A stretch of DNA of 64,000 nt from CALZIK01 sp945787635. Its GTDB lineage: Bacteria; Acidobacteriota; Thermoanaerobaculia; Multivoradales; JAHEKO01. Where the stretch lies: NCBI GenBank assembly GCA_947259725.1, contig CAMYNM010000016.1, positions 1 through 64,000 of the forward strand, in the 5' to 3' direction. This document shows, in pieces, positions 1 through 10,336 of the stretch. The first letter of the stretch is position 1, and each line of letters starts with the position of its first letter. Below the pieces are notes generated by a model that was not told where the DNA came from, searched no databases, and saw only the letters and a program-made list of their open reading frames with translations. The position numbers and the translations under genes were made by a program.

Positions 1-1
1 C

Positions 2-214
2 CAGATCATGCAAACGCTGACGATCGTGACGGTGATCTTTGTCCCGATCACCTTCATGGCGGGAATCTACGGCATGAACTTCGAGTTCATTCCCGAGCTT
101 GGATACCGCAAAGGGTATTTCGTCCTGCTCGGTGCGATGCTGAGCGTGGTCGCGATGATCCTTCTCGTATTCCATCGGCGAGGCTGGCTCGGAGGCCGCC
201 CACCTCGGCGCTGA
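2..214 (+). CDS. corA: CorA-type Mg2+/Co2+ transporter, C-terminal end (5' truncated by window edge)
   Basis: Only the last about 70 residues lie in the window; the reading frame is open to the left edge. They contain the family signature G-M-N (YGMNFE) that forms the selectivity loop. The first membrane helix precedes it (TIVTVIFVPITFMAGI) and the second follows (FVLLGAMLSVVAMILLVF). A short basic tail ends the protein, as is usual for CorA, which is a pentameric inner-membrane channel for Mg2+ (sometimes Co2+, Ni2+ or Zn2+). Everything upstream, including the cytoplasmic funnel, is outside the window, so subtype (CorA against ZntB) is judged only from GMN plus the helices. Confidence 0.9.
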   Translation, partial: QIMQTLTIVTVIFVPITFMAGIYGMNFEFIPELGYRKGYFVLLGAMLSVVAMILLVFHRRGWLGGRPPRR

Positions 215-254
215 GCATCCCACCCGATCAGAGCAAGAGAGCCGGGCGCACGAT

Positions 255-1136
255 TCAACCTCGGGGGGCTCCGGAGCGCAGCGCCGCGGCCTTGTCCCAA
301 ACCCGGTCCTCGACGTCGTCGACGAACAGCTGAAGGTGCGGAAACGGGATCTCGATTCCGGCCTCGTCGAGGGCCAGCTTTGCCGCCTCGATCGCCTTGA
401 AGTAGGTGCCCTGGCGGTCCTTGGCGGCGTCGATCCACACGCGGACTTGCAGATTGACGCTCGAATCCCCCAGCTCTTCGACCACGACGTCGGGAGCCGG
501 GTTGCTCTTGACCGTGTCGATCCCGCTCACCGCCTCGAGCAAAACCCGCCGCGCGGCCAGGATGTCTTCCTTGTAGGCGATACCCACGGTGACGTCGACG
601 CGCAGCTCGCCGTGCTGGCTCAGGTTCTCGAGCACGGCGTCGATGATCGATTTGTTGGGAATCACGACATAGGTGTTGCGCGGGGTGCGGATGCGGGTCG
701 AGCGCAGTGTGATGTTGTTGACACAGCCGAACTGTTCTTCGACCTTGATCCAATCACCGACCACGAACGGCTTGTCCCAGAAGATGATGATGCCGGAGAT
801 CACGTTGGCAACCGAATCCTGGGCTGCAAATGCCAGCGCGAGGCCAACCACACCGAGGCCGGCCAGAGCGGCCCCGACGTTGATCCCCAGCTGCGCGGCC
901 GCCATGACCAGGCCGAAGATCATCACCCCGTAATAGAGGATGTTGTCGACCAGGAGGCCGATCAGCGCTTTCTCCATCCCGGCCCCGGCCATGAAACGGC
1001 GTAGCACCCGCCCCAGCACGCGGGCTAGGACCCAGAAAATGACCAGGATCACCAGCGCGGCGACGAGCTTGGGCACGAAGGCAATGACTTGAGTCATGAG
1101 CTGTGAGACGTCGATCGAGTCGAGCAGCTTCTGCAC
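255..1136 (-). CDS. mscS: Small-conductance mechanosensitive channel, MscS family (293 aa)
   Basis: Inner-membrane channel that opens under membrane tension to release solutes on osmotic downshock. The open frame extends further upstream, but a GTG at 1136 preceded by AAGGAGG (1144-1150, minus strand) is the convincing start and gives the usual MscS length. Two N-terminal membrane segments (LVAALVILVIFWVLARVLG; ILYYGVMIFGLVMAAAQLGI) are followed by the Gly/Ala-rich pore helix (GLGVVGLALAFAAQDSVANV) and the conserved start of the beta domain (FWDKPFVVGDWIKV), then the alpha/beta vestibule. It is divergent from the cyclic glucan synthase at 1571, which also belongs to osmotic adaptation. Function is secure at family level; conductance is not predictable. 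Confidence 0.93.
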   Translation of the reverse strand: MQKLLDSIDVSQLMTQVIAFVPKLVAALVILVIFWVLARVLGRVLRRFMAGAGMEKALIGLLVDNILYYGVMIFGLVMAAAQLGINVGAALAGLGVVGLALAFAAQDSVANVISGIIIFWDKPFVVGDWIKVEEQFGCVNNITLRSTRIRTPRNTYVVIPNKSIIDAVLENLSQHGELRVDVTVGIAYKEDILAARRVLLEAVSGIDTVKSNPAPDVVVEELGDSSVNLQVRVWIDAAKDRQGTYFKAIEAAKLALDEAGIEIPFPHLQLFVDDVEDRVWDKAAALRSGAPRG

Positions 1137-1570
1137 GGTGAGGCCTCCTTCGGGCTGTGGATGGCTCTGGCGCCGAGAAACAGCTTTTGACTCTACCCCA
1201 AGCCAGAATTGGCTCCTTCCAGCTCGGTCCAAGGGCCGCAGGAGCCCGGGTCTGTTTCTTGCTGCTGGAGGAATTCCCCGGTCTGGAGTTGACCCGGTTT
1301 CGTGGACACTGCACCCTTTGGGTGAGAGGAGTTCACAATGGGAAAGGCAGTTCTGTCGCTGCCTGTACCGGGCGGCATCGCAATAGAGCGCAAGGCTCCG
1401 CAAGGCTCAGGCTGAGATGTGCGAACAGGTGAAGAGCCTGACGGTTCGCCAACGGCTGGCTTCCTTGCGCGAAAGAGCGCGAAGTGATGCACTGGCAGTC
1501 TGGTGGAAGGGCCGGTCTACGGGAAAGGCGACTTGACGAGAGTGACGAACGGTCTCGCTCGCCGTGACCG
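1137..1570. other. 434-bp divergent intergenic region; possible IS3-like terminus relic
   Basis: Lies between divergent mscS and the glucan synthase, so it must hold both promoters; no clear -35/-10 pair was picked. Around 1287-1315 the sequence GTTGACCCGGTTTCGTGGAC resembles the terminal inverted repeats of IS3-family elements, and an ATG with a GAGG box follows at 1338, as in an orfA start, but no transposase reading frame continues. A 39-codon open frame (1417-1536) was seen and is not recognisable. Treat the IS reading as tentative. Confidence 0.3.
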
Positions 1571-4500
1571 ATGATGTCCCGGGACGTGGAACTCGAAGTG
1601 AACGCCACCGACCCCGTCATTGTCGTTCCTCACCAGTGGGAAGAGCCGATCCGCGCCGAGCTCTTCGGCATCGAGCGCCTGGAGCAACACGCCGAGAGCC
1701 TGGCCGCGGCACAGCGCGCAGCCTACGAGCCCTCCAAAGGACGGAATCTCCTGCCGAGGGTCCGCGACAACGGCCAGGTGCTTCTGGCCGCATACCGAAA
1801 CGTCGCCGAGACGGTCCGCGAGAAGGGCGAAATCACGCCCGCGGCGGAGTGGCTCCTCGACAACTTCCACATTGTGGAGGAACAGATCCGTGGGATCCGG
1901 GACCACCTGCCGGGGAGCTACTACCGCCTGCTGCCGAAGATCGCCGCGGGCCACCTGGCGGGATACCCGCGCGTCTATGGGCTGGCCTGGGCCTACGTGG
2001 CTCATACCGACAGCCGGTTCGAGCTGGAGTCGCTACAGCGATTCGTCCGCGCCTACCAGCGCGTTCAGCCGCTCACCATCGGAGAGCTCTGGGCGATCGC
2101 CATCCACCTCCGCGTCGCCCTGGTAGAGAACCTGCGGCGGCTGTCGCAGCTGATCGTCCGCTCCCGGGAGGCGCGAGCCAGGGCCGACGAGTTGGCGGAC
2201 CGCCTGCTGGGACAGAGCGGTCGGCCGGCTGAGCACGCGAAGGCTGTTCTGGGGCGCCTGGCTGACGCCCCGCTGCGCCGCCCGTTCGCCGTGCAGCTCG
2301 TCCAGCGGCTTCGTGACCAGGGACCCGAGATCATGCCGGCCCTGGCCTGGCTCGACGAAAAGCTGAGCGCCCACGGGAGGTCGGCCGATGAGGTGGTTGC
2401 TCAGGAACACCATGCCCAGGCCGCGGCAAGTGTCACCGTCCGCAACATCCTCACCAGCATGCGTTGGATGTCCTCCATCGACTGGCTCGAGTTCTTCGAG
2501 GGCGTCAGTCTAGTGGACGAAGTTCTGCGCGCCGCGCCCGGGTTCGCGGCCTTCGACTTTGCGACACGAGACGTGTACCGAGCCCAGATCGAGTTGCTCT
2601 CCCGAGGCTCGGGGCGATCGGAGATCGAGGTGGCGCGGGAAACTGTGTTCCTGGCCGGACGTACAGCCCGGGGGAACGCTCAAGCCGCCGGCGCCGGGGT
2701 GGAGGCCGACTCTCGGGAGAGCGCGCCGGGGCTTCCCGGTGTTCCCGAGCGTGCCGAGGAGGACCCGGGGTACTACCTCCTGTCCGGGGGCAGGCGGGCT
2801 TTCGAGAAGCAGCTGGGGTTTCGCGTTCCGTTTCGAATCCGACTCCGCCGCTTCTGTCGCACCCATGCGACCGCCGGATACCTGGGAACGATTGCTTTCC
2901 TCACCGCCCTCCTGCTTTCCGCCCTGGTGTTCTACACGTGGACGGCCGGGGCAGGCCCCTCGGTCCTCGTCCTGCTGGGAATCCTGGGCCTGGTGCCCGC
3001 TTCAGAGATCGCGGTGTCCCTCGTCCATCGCCTGGTTCCGATTCTCGTTCCACCCAGGTTGCTCCCCAAGCTCGAGCTGGCCCAGGGCGTGCCTCCGGAG
3101 CTTCGAACCCTGGTCGTCGTGCCGATGTTGCTGACGAGGCACGACGACATCGAAGAGCAGGTCGAGCGGCTCGAGGTGCACTTCCTGGCAAATCCCGAAG
3201 GCCATCTCCACTTTGCTCTCCTGAGTGACTGGGCGGACGCTCCCCACGAGCGTATGCCCGGCGACGAGGATCTCCTGGCCGCGCTGGCCGCTGGCATGGC
3301 GAGCCTCAACCAGAAATACGAGGGTCCGCCCGGAGCCGAGAGCCGTTTTTTCCTGTTGCATCGTCGGCGTCTCTGGAACGAAAAGGAAGGCAAGTGGATC
3401 GGCTGGGAAAGGAAGCGAGGGAAACTCCATGAGCTGAATCGGCTTCTGCGCGGCGCCAAGGACACCACGTTCGTGCCAGTCGACGGACAGCCGCCCGTTG
3501 TGCCTCAGGGGATCCGCTACGTCATCACCCTCGATGCCGACACCCGGCTTCCCAAGGGGAGCGCCTATCGCCTCGTCGGGGCCGCGGCGCACCCGTTGAA
3601 CCGGCCGTTCTTCGACCCCGGGAAAGGACGGGTCGTCGAGGGCTACGCGGTTTTGCAGCCTCGGATCACGCCGTCCTTGCCGACGGGTCCGGCAAGCACG
3701 GCCTACCAGCGGATCGTCTCGGGCCCCGGAGGCGTCGACCCGTACGCGGCGGCTGTCTCCGATGTGTATCAGGACCTCTTCAGGGAGGGCTCCTATACAG
3801 GCAAGGGAATCTATGACGTCGAGGCCTTCGAGGCGGCGCTCGAGGGAACGGTCCCGGAGAACGCGCTGCTCAGCCATGACCTGTTCGAGGGCTTGTTCGC
3901 GCGCGTCGGGTTGGTGACCGATGTGGATCTCTTCGAGGAGTTCCCCACCAACTACCAGGTGGCCGCCCGCCGCCATCATCGATGGGTGCGCGGCGACTGG
4001 CAGCTCCTGCCCTGGATCCTGGGCCACGCGCGCGATGCCGCGGGGCGGAGGCAGAGGGCTCGCATCCCCACCCTGGGCCGATGGAAGATGGTGGACAATC
4101 TCCGCCGAAGTCTCGTCGCGCCTTTCTCGTTTCTCGTGGCGGTGGCCGGCTGGATCCTACCCGCCGTTCCGCCCCTCCTCTGGACCGGCCTGCTCGTTGG
4201 AGCCGTCGCTGTCCCGAGCGTCATCCCGGTTCTCGACGGCCTCCTTCCCCGGCGATGGGGGATCTCCAAGCGCAGCCACCTGCGCGCCGTGGGGCGCGAC
4301 ATTTACGTGGCCCTGTCACAAACGCTTCTGGCCATCACCATGCTGACCCACCAGACCTGGCTCATGGTGGATGCCGTGGTGCGTACGCTCGGGCGGCTCT
4401 ACCTCACGAAACGAAACCTCCTCGAGTGGGTGACGGCTGCGCGCGCGGGCTACGGGGCCGAGTTGGGACTCCGGGTCTTCCACTGGCACCTTCGCTGGGG

Positions 4501-7500
4501 CGTGGTCCTCGCCGTCGGAGCCGGGGTTCTCGTTGTTTTCTTCAAGCCGGGAGCCTGGCCAGCAGCCGCGCCGGTCGTTCTCCTCTGGGTGCTGGCACCC
4601 GTTCTCGCGTGGCGGATGAGCGTTCCGGCCAAGATCGCAAAATCGCAAATTCTCTCCCCGCACGAGACGCGCTCCTTGAGGCTCATCGCCCGCCGGACCT
4701 GGCGCTTCTTCGAGACGTTTGTGGACGAGGAGGAGCATGCTCTGCCGCCGGACAACTTTCAGGAAGACCCCGAGCCTGTGGAAGCGCACCGCACCTCGCC
4801 GACGAATCTGGGTCTGTATCTCCTGAGCACGATGGTCGCCCATGACTTCGGCTGGATTGGGATTCTGGACACGGTGGAACGGCTCGAGGCCACGCTCGAG
4901 ACCATGGCCAAGCTGCGTCGCGTCCGAGGCCATTTCTGCAACTGGTACGACACCCGGGACCTCCGGCCGTTGGAGCCCATTTACGTTTCCACCGTGGACA
5001 GCGGCAATCTGGCCGGGCACCTGATCGCCCTGTCTCAAGCGTGCCGCGAGCTCATACAACGGCCCCCCTTCGGCCCGGAGACCCTGGAGGGAGCCCGCGA
5101 CGCTCTCCAGTTGGTTCTCGATTCCGTGCAGAAGGCCGAGCATCCCCAACGCACGCAAATAGTCGCGGCGGTGCAGCTGCGCGAAGCCGCGGCGGCGATG
5201 TCGGCCGTCCTCGAGGTTCCCCCGACGTCCCTCCCGGAATGGGTCGAGCGGCTCGAGGAGTTGGAGGTCCAGGCCGAGAATCTTCTGGACATCGCGCGTA
5301 CGCTCTCGAGCGACGGCGAGGACAGCTCCCGCTCCGAGGTCCTGGCCTGGGCCCGGGCGGTACGGGACTCCGTCCGGAGCCACGCCCGCGATCTCGAGAC
5401 CAGCCGACCCGATGCCGCGGCGACCCTCGGGCACCGGCTCTCCGCCCTCGCGCTGGTCGCCGAAGGGATGGTCCAGGGCATGGACTTTCGGTTCCTCTAC
5501 GACTCCTCGCGCAGGCTGTTCTCCATCGGCTACCGTGTGGCCGACGGCACGCTCGATCCCGGCAGCTACGACCTGCTGGCCTCAGAGGCCAGGTTGGCAA
5601 GCTTCGTAGCCATCGCCAAGGGCGACGTCTCACCTCGGCACTGGTTTCTGCTCGGCCGGTCTCTCACGCCGGTGCGACGTGGTGCGGCCCTCGTCTCCTG
5701 GTCGGGGTCCATGTTCGAGTACTTGATGCCGCTCCTCGTGATGCGGCAGCCCGCCCATAGCCTTCTGGATCTCACCTGCCGCCTCGTAGTAGGGCGCCAG
5801 ATCCGGTACGGCGCGGAGCGAAGGGTTCCGTGGGGGGTCTCGGAATCGGCCTACAACGTTCGTGACGTGCAGCTCACGTATCAGTACTCGGATTTCGGCG
5901 TACCCGGCCTGGGACTCAAGCGAGGGCTGTTCGACGACGTGGTGGTGGCTCCCTACGCCACGGCACTCGCGGCCATGGTGGATCCCAGGGCCGCCCTGAA
6001 CAACTTCGCCCGCCTCGAGCAAGCCGGTGCCCGAGGCGCCTACGGGTTCTATGAGGCCCTCGACTACACCCCCTCGAGGTTACCGGAGCAGGCCAGGGTG
6101 GCCGTGGTTCGGGCATACATGGCCCATCACCAGGGGATGACCCTCGTTGCTCTGGGCAACGTGGTTCACGACGGCCGCACGCGGAGGCGTTTTCACGCCA
6201 ATCCCCTGGTGCAGGCGGCGGAGCTGCTGCTCCAGGAGCGGACGCCGCGTGCCGTGGCCGTGGCCCGGCCTCGGGCCGAGGAGGTGAGGGAGGCGGCGCT
6301 CGTACGCGACCTTGTTCCCGCCACCTTGCGACGATTCGAATCGCCGCACGACATCACCCCCCGCACCCATCTCCTTTCCAACGGCCGCTACACGGTCATG
6401 GTCACGGCGGCGGGCTCCGGGTTCAGCCGGTGTGGGGACCTTGAGGTCACCCGTTGGCGCGAGGACACAACGCGTGACTGCTGGGGCTCGTTCCTCTTCT
6501 TGCGGGACGCGGAGACCGGTGACGTTTGGTCCGCTGCATTCCAGCCCACTGGAACCGAAGCGGAGGACTACGACGTCGTCTATTCCGAAGACCGGGCCAA
6601 GATCATGCAGCGGCACCGCTCCCTTTCGATCGCTCTGGAGATCGTGGTTTCCCCCGAGGACGATGCTGAGCTTCGCCGGCTGACGGTGACCAATCTCGAG
6701 AACCATGACCGTGAGATCGATGTCACGTCATATGCCGAGGTCGTGCTGGCTCCGCAGGGTGTGGACGAAGCCCACCCCGCGTTCTCGAACCTCTTCGTGG
6801 AGACGGAGTTCGTTCCCAAGCTCGGAACCCTGCTGGCTACACGGCGCCCACGTTCAGCAGAGGAGCCTCAGCCCTGGCTCGCCCATTTGGCTGCGGTCGA
6901 GGGGGGGACGGTTGGCAAGCTGCAGTACGAGAGCGACCGGGCGCGCTTTCTCGGTCGGGGCCGCGGGGTTCGGACGCCGCTCTCCGTGGTTGACGGGGGG
7001 CCCCTTTCGAACACTGGAGGAACCGTTCTGGATCCAATTGTGAGCCTCCGGCACCGTGTAGCGATTCCCGCCAGCGGGACGGTCAGTTTCGTGTTCACCA
7101 CGCTCGTGGCGCCGTCCCGGGAAGAGGCTCTCGAGATTGCGGAGAAGTACCGCCAACCGGCAACGTTTGCGCGCGAGAGCTCCCTGGCGTGGACGCACGC
7201 ACAAGTCCAGCTGCACCACCTCCGGATCACCCAGGACGAGGCGCATCTCTTCCAGCGTCTGGCCAACCGTCTGCTCTACTCCGATCCCACATTGCGCGCA
7301 GCTACTCAGGTACTGACGAAGAACCGCGGTGGCGCGCCCGAGCTCTGGGCTTACGGCATCTCCGGCGATCTTCCCATCGCTCTGGTGCGCATCGAGACGG
7401 AGGAGGAGCGGGAGGTCGCGAGGCAGCTCGTGCGGGCGCACGAGTACTGGTACCGGAAGGGGATTGCCGCCGACCTGGTGATCCTGAATGCGCAGGGCAC

Positions 7501-10201
7501 CTCCTACGCACCGGGCCTCCAGGAGTCCCTCGAAGCCATGGTGCGAGCGATCCAGTCCGGAGCCGGCCACGAGGGCCATCCGTATCACGGAGGCGTGTTC
7601 GTGCTCAGGGCCGACCTCGTGTCCCCAGGTGACCAGATCCTCCTGCACGCGGCGGCGCGACTCGTACTTCATGCGAACCGGGGGACACTCTCAGAGCAGT
7701 TGGTTCGGTTGGGGAGACTCCGGCCCGGGCCGGTGCCGCCGCGTCTCCGCCCGCAGCGTGACACGGCCGAATCCGTTTCTCCTCCGCCGCTGGATCTCGA
7801 GTTCTTCAACGGTCTGGGAGGATTCACACCGGACGGCCGGGAATACGTCACGGTGCTAGGCAAGGGGCAGTGGACCCCGGCTCCCTGGATCAACGTAGTG
7901 GCCAACCCGGGGTTCGGTTTCCAGGTCTCCGAGTCGGGCTCCGGCCATACCTGGTCCGAGAACAGCCGGGAGAACAAGCTCACGCCGTGGTCGAACGATC
8001 CCATCAGCGACACTCCGGGCGACACGTTCTATGTTCGTGATGAGGACAGTGGTCGGCTTTGGGGGCCGACCTGTCTCCCCATCCGCGAAGAAGGTTCGCC
8101 CTATGTCATCCGGCACGGTCAGGGCTACAGTCGATTCGAGCACACATCGCATGGCATCGCACTGGATCTCCTGCAGTTCGTGCCGCTGCGTGACCCGATC
8201 AAGATCTCTCGGCTCACTCTGGAGAATCAGTCCGACCGCAAGCGGCGCCTTTCGGTCACTGCCTATGCGGAGTGGGTGCTGGGCGTTTCGAGGAGCGAGT
8301 CCGCACCGTTCGTGATCACCGACATCGAACCCGCGACGGGTGCCCTGTTTGCGCGAAATGCCTGGAACCGGGAATTCGCCGACCGGGTCGCCTTCGCTGA
8401 CCTGGGTGGCCGCCAGACCTCCTGGACCGGCGATCGCCTCGAGTTTCTGGGCCGAAATGCGAGCCTCGACCATCCCGCTTCACTGGAGCGCAGAGAGAAG
8501 CCATCGGGCAAGACCGGAGCAGGCTTGGATCCTTGCGCGGCTCTCCAGACGCAGGTGGAGCTCGAGCCGGGGGAGCGCACCGAGGTGCTGTTCTTGCTGG
8601 GCCAAGGTTCTGGCCCCGAGCAGGCCCGATCCCTGGTCGAACGCTATCGGACGCTGAGCTGCGACGTGGTTCTCCGCGAGGTGCAGGAGTACTGGAGCCA
8701 GGTCCTCGGCACGGTCCAGGTCAAGACACCCGACCCCTCGATGAACCTCCTCCTCAACCGCTGGCTTCTCTATCAAACGCTCTCCTGCCGCATCTGGGCT
8801 CGCTCGGCGTTCTACCAATCGGGCGGAGCGTACGGATTCCGCGACCAGCTGCAGGACGTCATGTCCCTGGCGGTGACGAAGCCCGAGCTCGTGGGCGAGC
8901 ACATACTGCGAGCCGCTGCGCGGCAGTTCCGGGAAGGGGACGTCCAGCACTGGTGGCATCCTCCGAAGGGCCGCGGGGTTCGGACCCGTATCTCCGACGA
9001 CCGCCTCTGGCTGCCATATGCGGTGGCCCACTATCTGAAGACGACCGAGGATCGGGCGGTGCTCGACGAGGAGGTTGCGTGGCTCGATGGGCCGGTTCTC
9101 GAAGAGGGCCAGCAAGAAGCCTACTTCGAGCCCACGGAGTCGGAAGACCGGGCGACGCTCTACGAGCACTGCGCGCGAGCGCTGGACCGGAGCCTCGAGG
9201 TGGGAAGCCACGATCTTCCCTTGATCGGGGCTGGTGATTGGAATGACGGCATGAACCGCGTCGGTCACGAAGGCCGGGGAGAAAGCGTCTGGCTGGGGTG
9301 GTTTCTGCTCGCCAACCTGAGAGAGTTTGCCGACATCGCGGACTCGCGGGCGGAGGCGAAGCGTGCGGCACGGTGGCGGAAGCGGGCCGCGTCTCTCGAG
9401 GTCTCGCTGGACCGCGAGGCATGGGACGGCGCGTGGTATAGGCGAGCCTTCTTTGACGACGGGACGCCGCTCGGGTCGGCGACGAACGACGAATGCCAAA
9501 TCGACTCCATTTCCCAGTCCTGGGCGGTCCTCTCAGGTGCTGGCAACGAGCAGCGGGCACGCCAGGCCATGGAGTCCGTGGAACGGCGGCTCGTTCGGCG
9601 CGAGAGCGGGCTCTTGCTGCTGTTTTCTCCGCCTTTCGACCGGACTCCTCTGGATCCGGGATACGTCAAGGGATACGTTCCCGGAATCCGCGAAAACGGC
9701 GGACAGTACACCCACGCCGCGATATGGTCGGTCGTGGCTTTCGCCATGCTCGGCGAGGGAGGCAAGGCCACCGATCTCTTCAACCTACTGAGTCCCATCC
9801 ACCATACGAGCGGTAGGGCGGATCTTCACCGGTACAAGGCAGAGCCGTACGCAATAGCCGCGGACGTCTACTCTGAACCTCCTCACGAAGGTCGGGGAGG
9901 GTGGACGTGGTACACGGGGGCTGCGGGCTGGCTTTACCGCGCGGGCCTGGAGTGGATTCTCGGTTTCCGGAAGCGGGGCTCTGCCCTCTGTATTGACCCG
10001 TGCATTCCCGAGGACTGGAAACGCTTCGAGATCGCCTACCGTCATGGCGACACGCTCTACCGGATCACCGTCGAAAACCCGAACGGAGTCTGCCGGGGGG
10101 TATCCCGGGTCAGCCTTGACGGAGCCCTTCTTCCTGGGGGAGCGCTTGTCCCCTTGGCCGACGACGCTCGCGAGCACGACGTTCAAGTGGTGCTCGGATA
10201 G
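1571..10201 (+). CDS. ndvB: Cyclic beta-1,2-glucan synthase (NdvB/ChvB-like, GT84 + GH94), 2876 aa
   Basis: Giant inner-membrane enzyme that builds cyclic beta-1,2-glucans from UDP-glucose and closes the ring, supplying osmoregulated periplasmic glucans. The N-terminal part has the family motif GYPRVYGLA. Membrane segments lie near residues 435-485 and again about 845-1010. The GT84 catalytic core between them shows D-A-D (655-657) and HHRW (about 802-805). A glycoamylase-like section carries WGVSES and YMAHHQGM. Two GH94-type (GT36) halves follow, the last with the catalytic GDWNDG (2555-2560), which trims and sets chain length. Length and order match Rhizobiaceae NdvB/ChvB (about 2850 aa). 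ATG at 1571 or 1574 is the start; no strong SD is visible. The frame is intact over 8.6 kb and stands alone, with no cgt exporter next to it. Confidence 0.95.
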   Translation: MMSRDVELEVNATDPVIVVPHQWEEPIRAELFGIERLEQHAESLAAAQRAAYEPSKGRNLLPRVRDNGQVLLAAYRNVAETVREKGEITPAAEWLLDNFHIVEEQIRGIRDHLPGSYYRLLPKIAAGHLAGYPRVYGLAWAYVAHTDSRFELESLQRFVRAYQRVQPLTIGELWAIAIHLRVALVENLRRLSQLIVRSREARARADELADRLLGQSGRPAEHAKAVLGRLADAPLRRPFAVQLVQRLRDQGPEIMPALAWLDEKLSAHGRSADEVVAQEHHAQAAASVTVRNILTSMRWMSSIDWLEFFEGVSLVDEVLRAAPGFAAFDFATRDVYRAQIELLSRGSGRSEIEVARETVFLAGRTARGNAQAAGAGVEADSRESAPGLPGVPERAEEDPGYYLLSGGRRAFEKQLGFRVPFRIRLRRFCRTHATAGYLGTIAFLTALLLSALVFYTWTAGAGPSVLVLLGILGLVPASEIAVSLVHRLVPILVPPRLLPKLELAQGVPPELRTLVVVPMLLTRHDDIEEQVERLEVHFLANPEGHLHFALLSDWADAPHERMPGDEDLLAALAAGMASLNQKYEGPPGAESRFFLLHRRRLWNEKEGKWIGWERKRGKLHELNRLLRGAKDTTFVPVDGQPPVVPQGIRYVITLDADTRLPKGSAYRLVGAAAHPLNRPFFDPGKGRVVEGYAVLQPRITPSLPTGPASTAYQRIVSGPGGVDPYAAAVSDVYQDLFREGSYTGKGIYDVEAFEAALEGTVPENALLSHDLFEGLFARVGLVTDVDLFEEFPTNYQVAARRHHRWVRGDWQLLPWILGHARDAAGRRQRARIPTLGRWKMVDNLRRSLVAPFSFLVAVAGWILPAVPPLLWTGLLVGAVAVPSVIPVLDGLLPRRWGISKRSHLRAVGRDIYVALSQTLLAITMLTHQTWLMVDAVVRTLGRLYLTKRNLLEWVTAARAGYGAELGLRVFHWHLRWGVVLAVGAGVLVVFFKPGAWPAAAPVVLLWVLAPVLAWRMSVPAKIAKSQILSPHETRSLRLIARRTWRFFETFVDEEEHALPPDNFQEDPEPVEAHRTSPTNLGLYLLSTMVAHDFGWIGILDTVERLEATLETMAKLRRVRGHFCNWYDTRDLRPLEPIYVSTVDSGNLAGHLIALSQACRELIQRPPFGPETLEGARDALQLVLDSVQKAEHPQRTQIVAAVQLREAAAAMSAVLEVPPTSLPEWVERLEELEVQAENLLDIARTLSSDGEDSSRSEVLAWARAVRDSVRSHARDLETSRPDAAATLGHRLSALALVAEGMVQGMDFRFLYDSSRRLFSIGYRVADGTLDPGSYDLLASEARLASFVAIAKGDVSPRHWFLLGRSLTPVRRGAALVSWSGSMFEYLMPLLVMRQPAHSLLDLTCRLVVGRQIRYGAERRVPWGVSESAYNVRDVQLTYQYSDFGVPGLGLKRGLFDDVVVAPYATALAAMVDPRAALNNFARLEQAGARGAYGFYEALDYTPSRLPEQARVAVVRAYMAHHQGMTLVALGNVVHDGRTRRRFHANPLVQAAELLLQERTPRAVAVARPRAEEVREAALVRDLVPATLRRFESPHDITPRTHLLSNGRYTVMVTAAGSGFSRCGDLEVTRWREDTTRDCWGSFLFLRDAETGDVWSAAFQPTGTEAEDYDVVYSEDRAKIMQRHRSLSIALEIVVSPEDDAELRRLTVTNLENHDREIDVTSYAEVVLAPQGVDEAHPAFSNLFVETEFVPKLGTLLATRRPRSAEEPQPWLAHLAAVEGGTVGKLQYESDRARFLGRGRGVRTPLSVVDGGPLSNTGGTVLDPIVSLRHRVAIPASGTVSFVFTTLVAPSREEALEIAEKYRQPATFARESSLAWTHAQVQLHHLRITQDEAHLFQRLANRLLYSDPTLRAATQVLTKNRGGAPELWAYGISGDLPIALVRIETEEEREVARQLVRAHEYWYRKGIAADLVILNAQGTSYAPGLQESLEAMVRAIQSGAGHEGHPYHGGVFVLRADLVSPGDQILLHAAARLVLHANRGTLSEQLVRLGRLRPGPVPPRLRPQRDTAESVSPPPLDLEFFNGLGGFTPDGREYVTVLGKGQWTPAPWINVVANPGFGFQVSESGSGHTWSENSRENKLTPWSNDPISDTPGDTFYVRDEDSGRLWGPTCLPIREEGSPYVIRHGQGYSRFEHTSHGIALDLLQFVPLRDPIKISRLTLENQSDRKRRLSVTAYAEWVLGVSRSESAPFVITDIEPATGALFARNAWNREFADRVAFADLGGRQTSWTGDRLEFLGRNASLDHPASLERREKPSGKTGAGLDPCAALQTQVELEPGERTEVLFLLGQGSGPEQARSLVERYRTLSCDVVLREVQEYWSQVLGTVQVKTPDPSMNLLLNRWLLYQTLSCRIWARSAFYQSGGAYGFRDQLQDVMSLAVTKPELVGEHILRAAARQFREGDVQHWWHPPKGRGVRTRISDDRLWLPYAVAHYLKTTEDRAVLDEEVAWLDGPVLEEGQQEAYFEPTESEDRATLYEHCARALDRSLEVGSHDLPLIGAGDWNDGMNRVGHEGRGESVWLGWFLLANLREFADIADSRAEAKRAARWRKRAASLEVSLDREAWDGAWYRRAFFDDGTPLGSATNDECQIDSISQSWAVLSGAGNEQRARQAMESVERRLVRRESGLLLLFSPPFDRTPLDPGYVKGYVPGIRENGGQYTHAAIWSVVAFAMLGEGGKATDLFNLLSPIHHTSGRADLHRYKAEPYAIAADVYSEPPHEGRGGWTWYTGAAGWLYRAGLEWILGFRKRGSALCIDPCIPEDWKRFEIAYRHGDTLYRITVENPNGVCRGVSRVSLDGALLPGGALVPLADDAREHDVQVVLG

Positions 10202-10336
10202 GCCTTTGAGGGTAATCGGCGCCAAACTGGGTCTGCAGCGCTTCCCAGGGATGAGGCATGGCTTCCGGAGATTCCTCATCCGGCAGGGGAGCCATGAGTG
10301 ATACTAAGGGCTGATGTCAAAGCCAAGGAGGTAGCA

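Noticed and set aside
1417..1536. A 39-codon small ORF before the glucan synthase
   Set aside because: No SD and no similarity recognised; it could occur by chance in GC-rich DNA.
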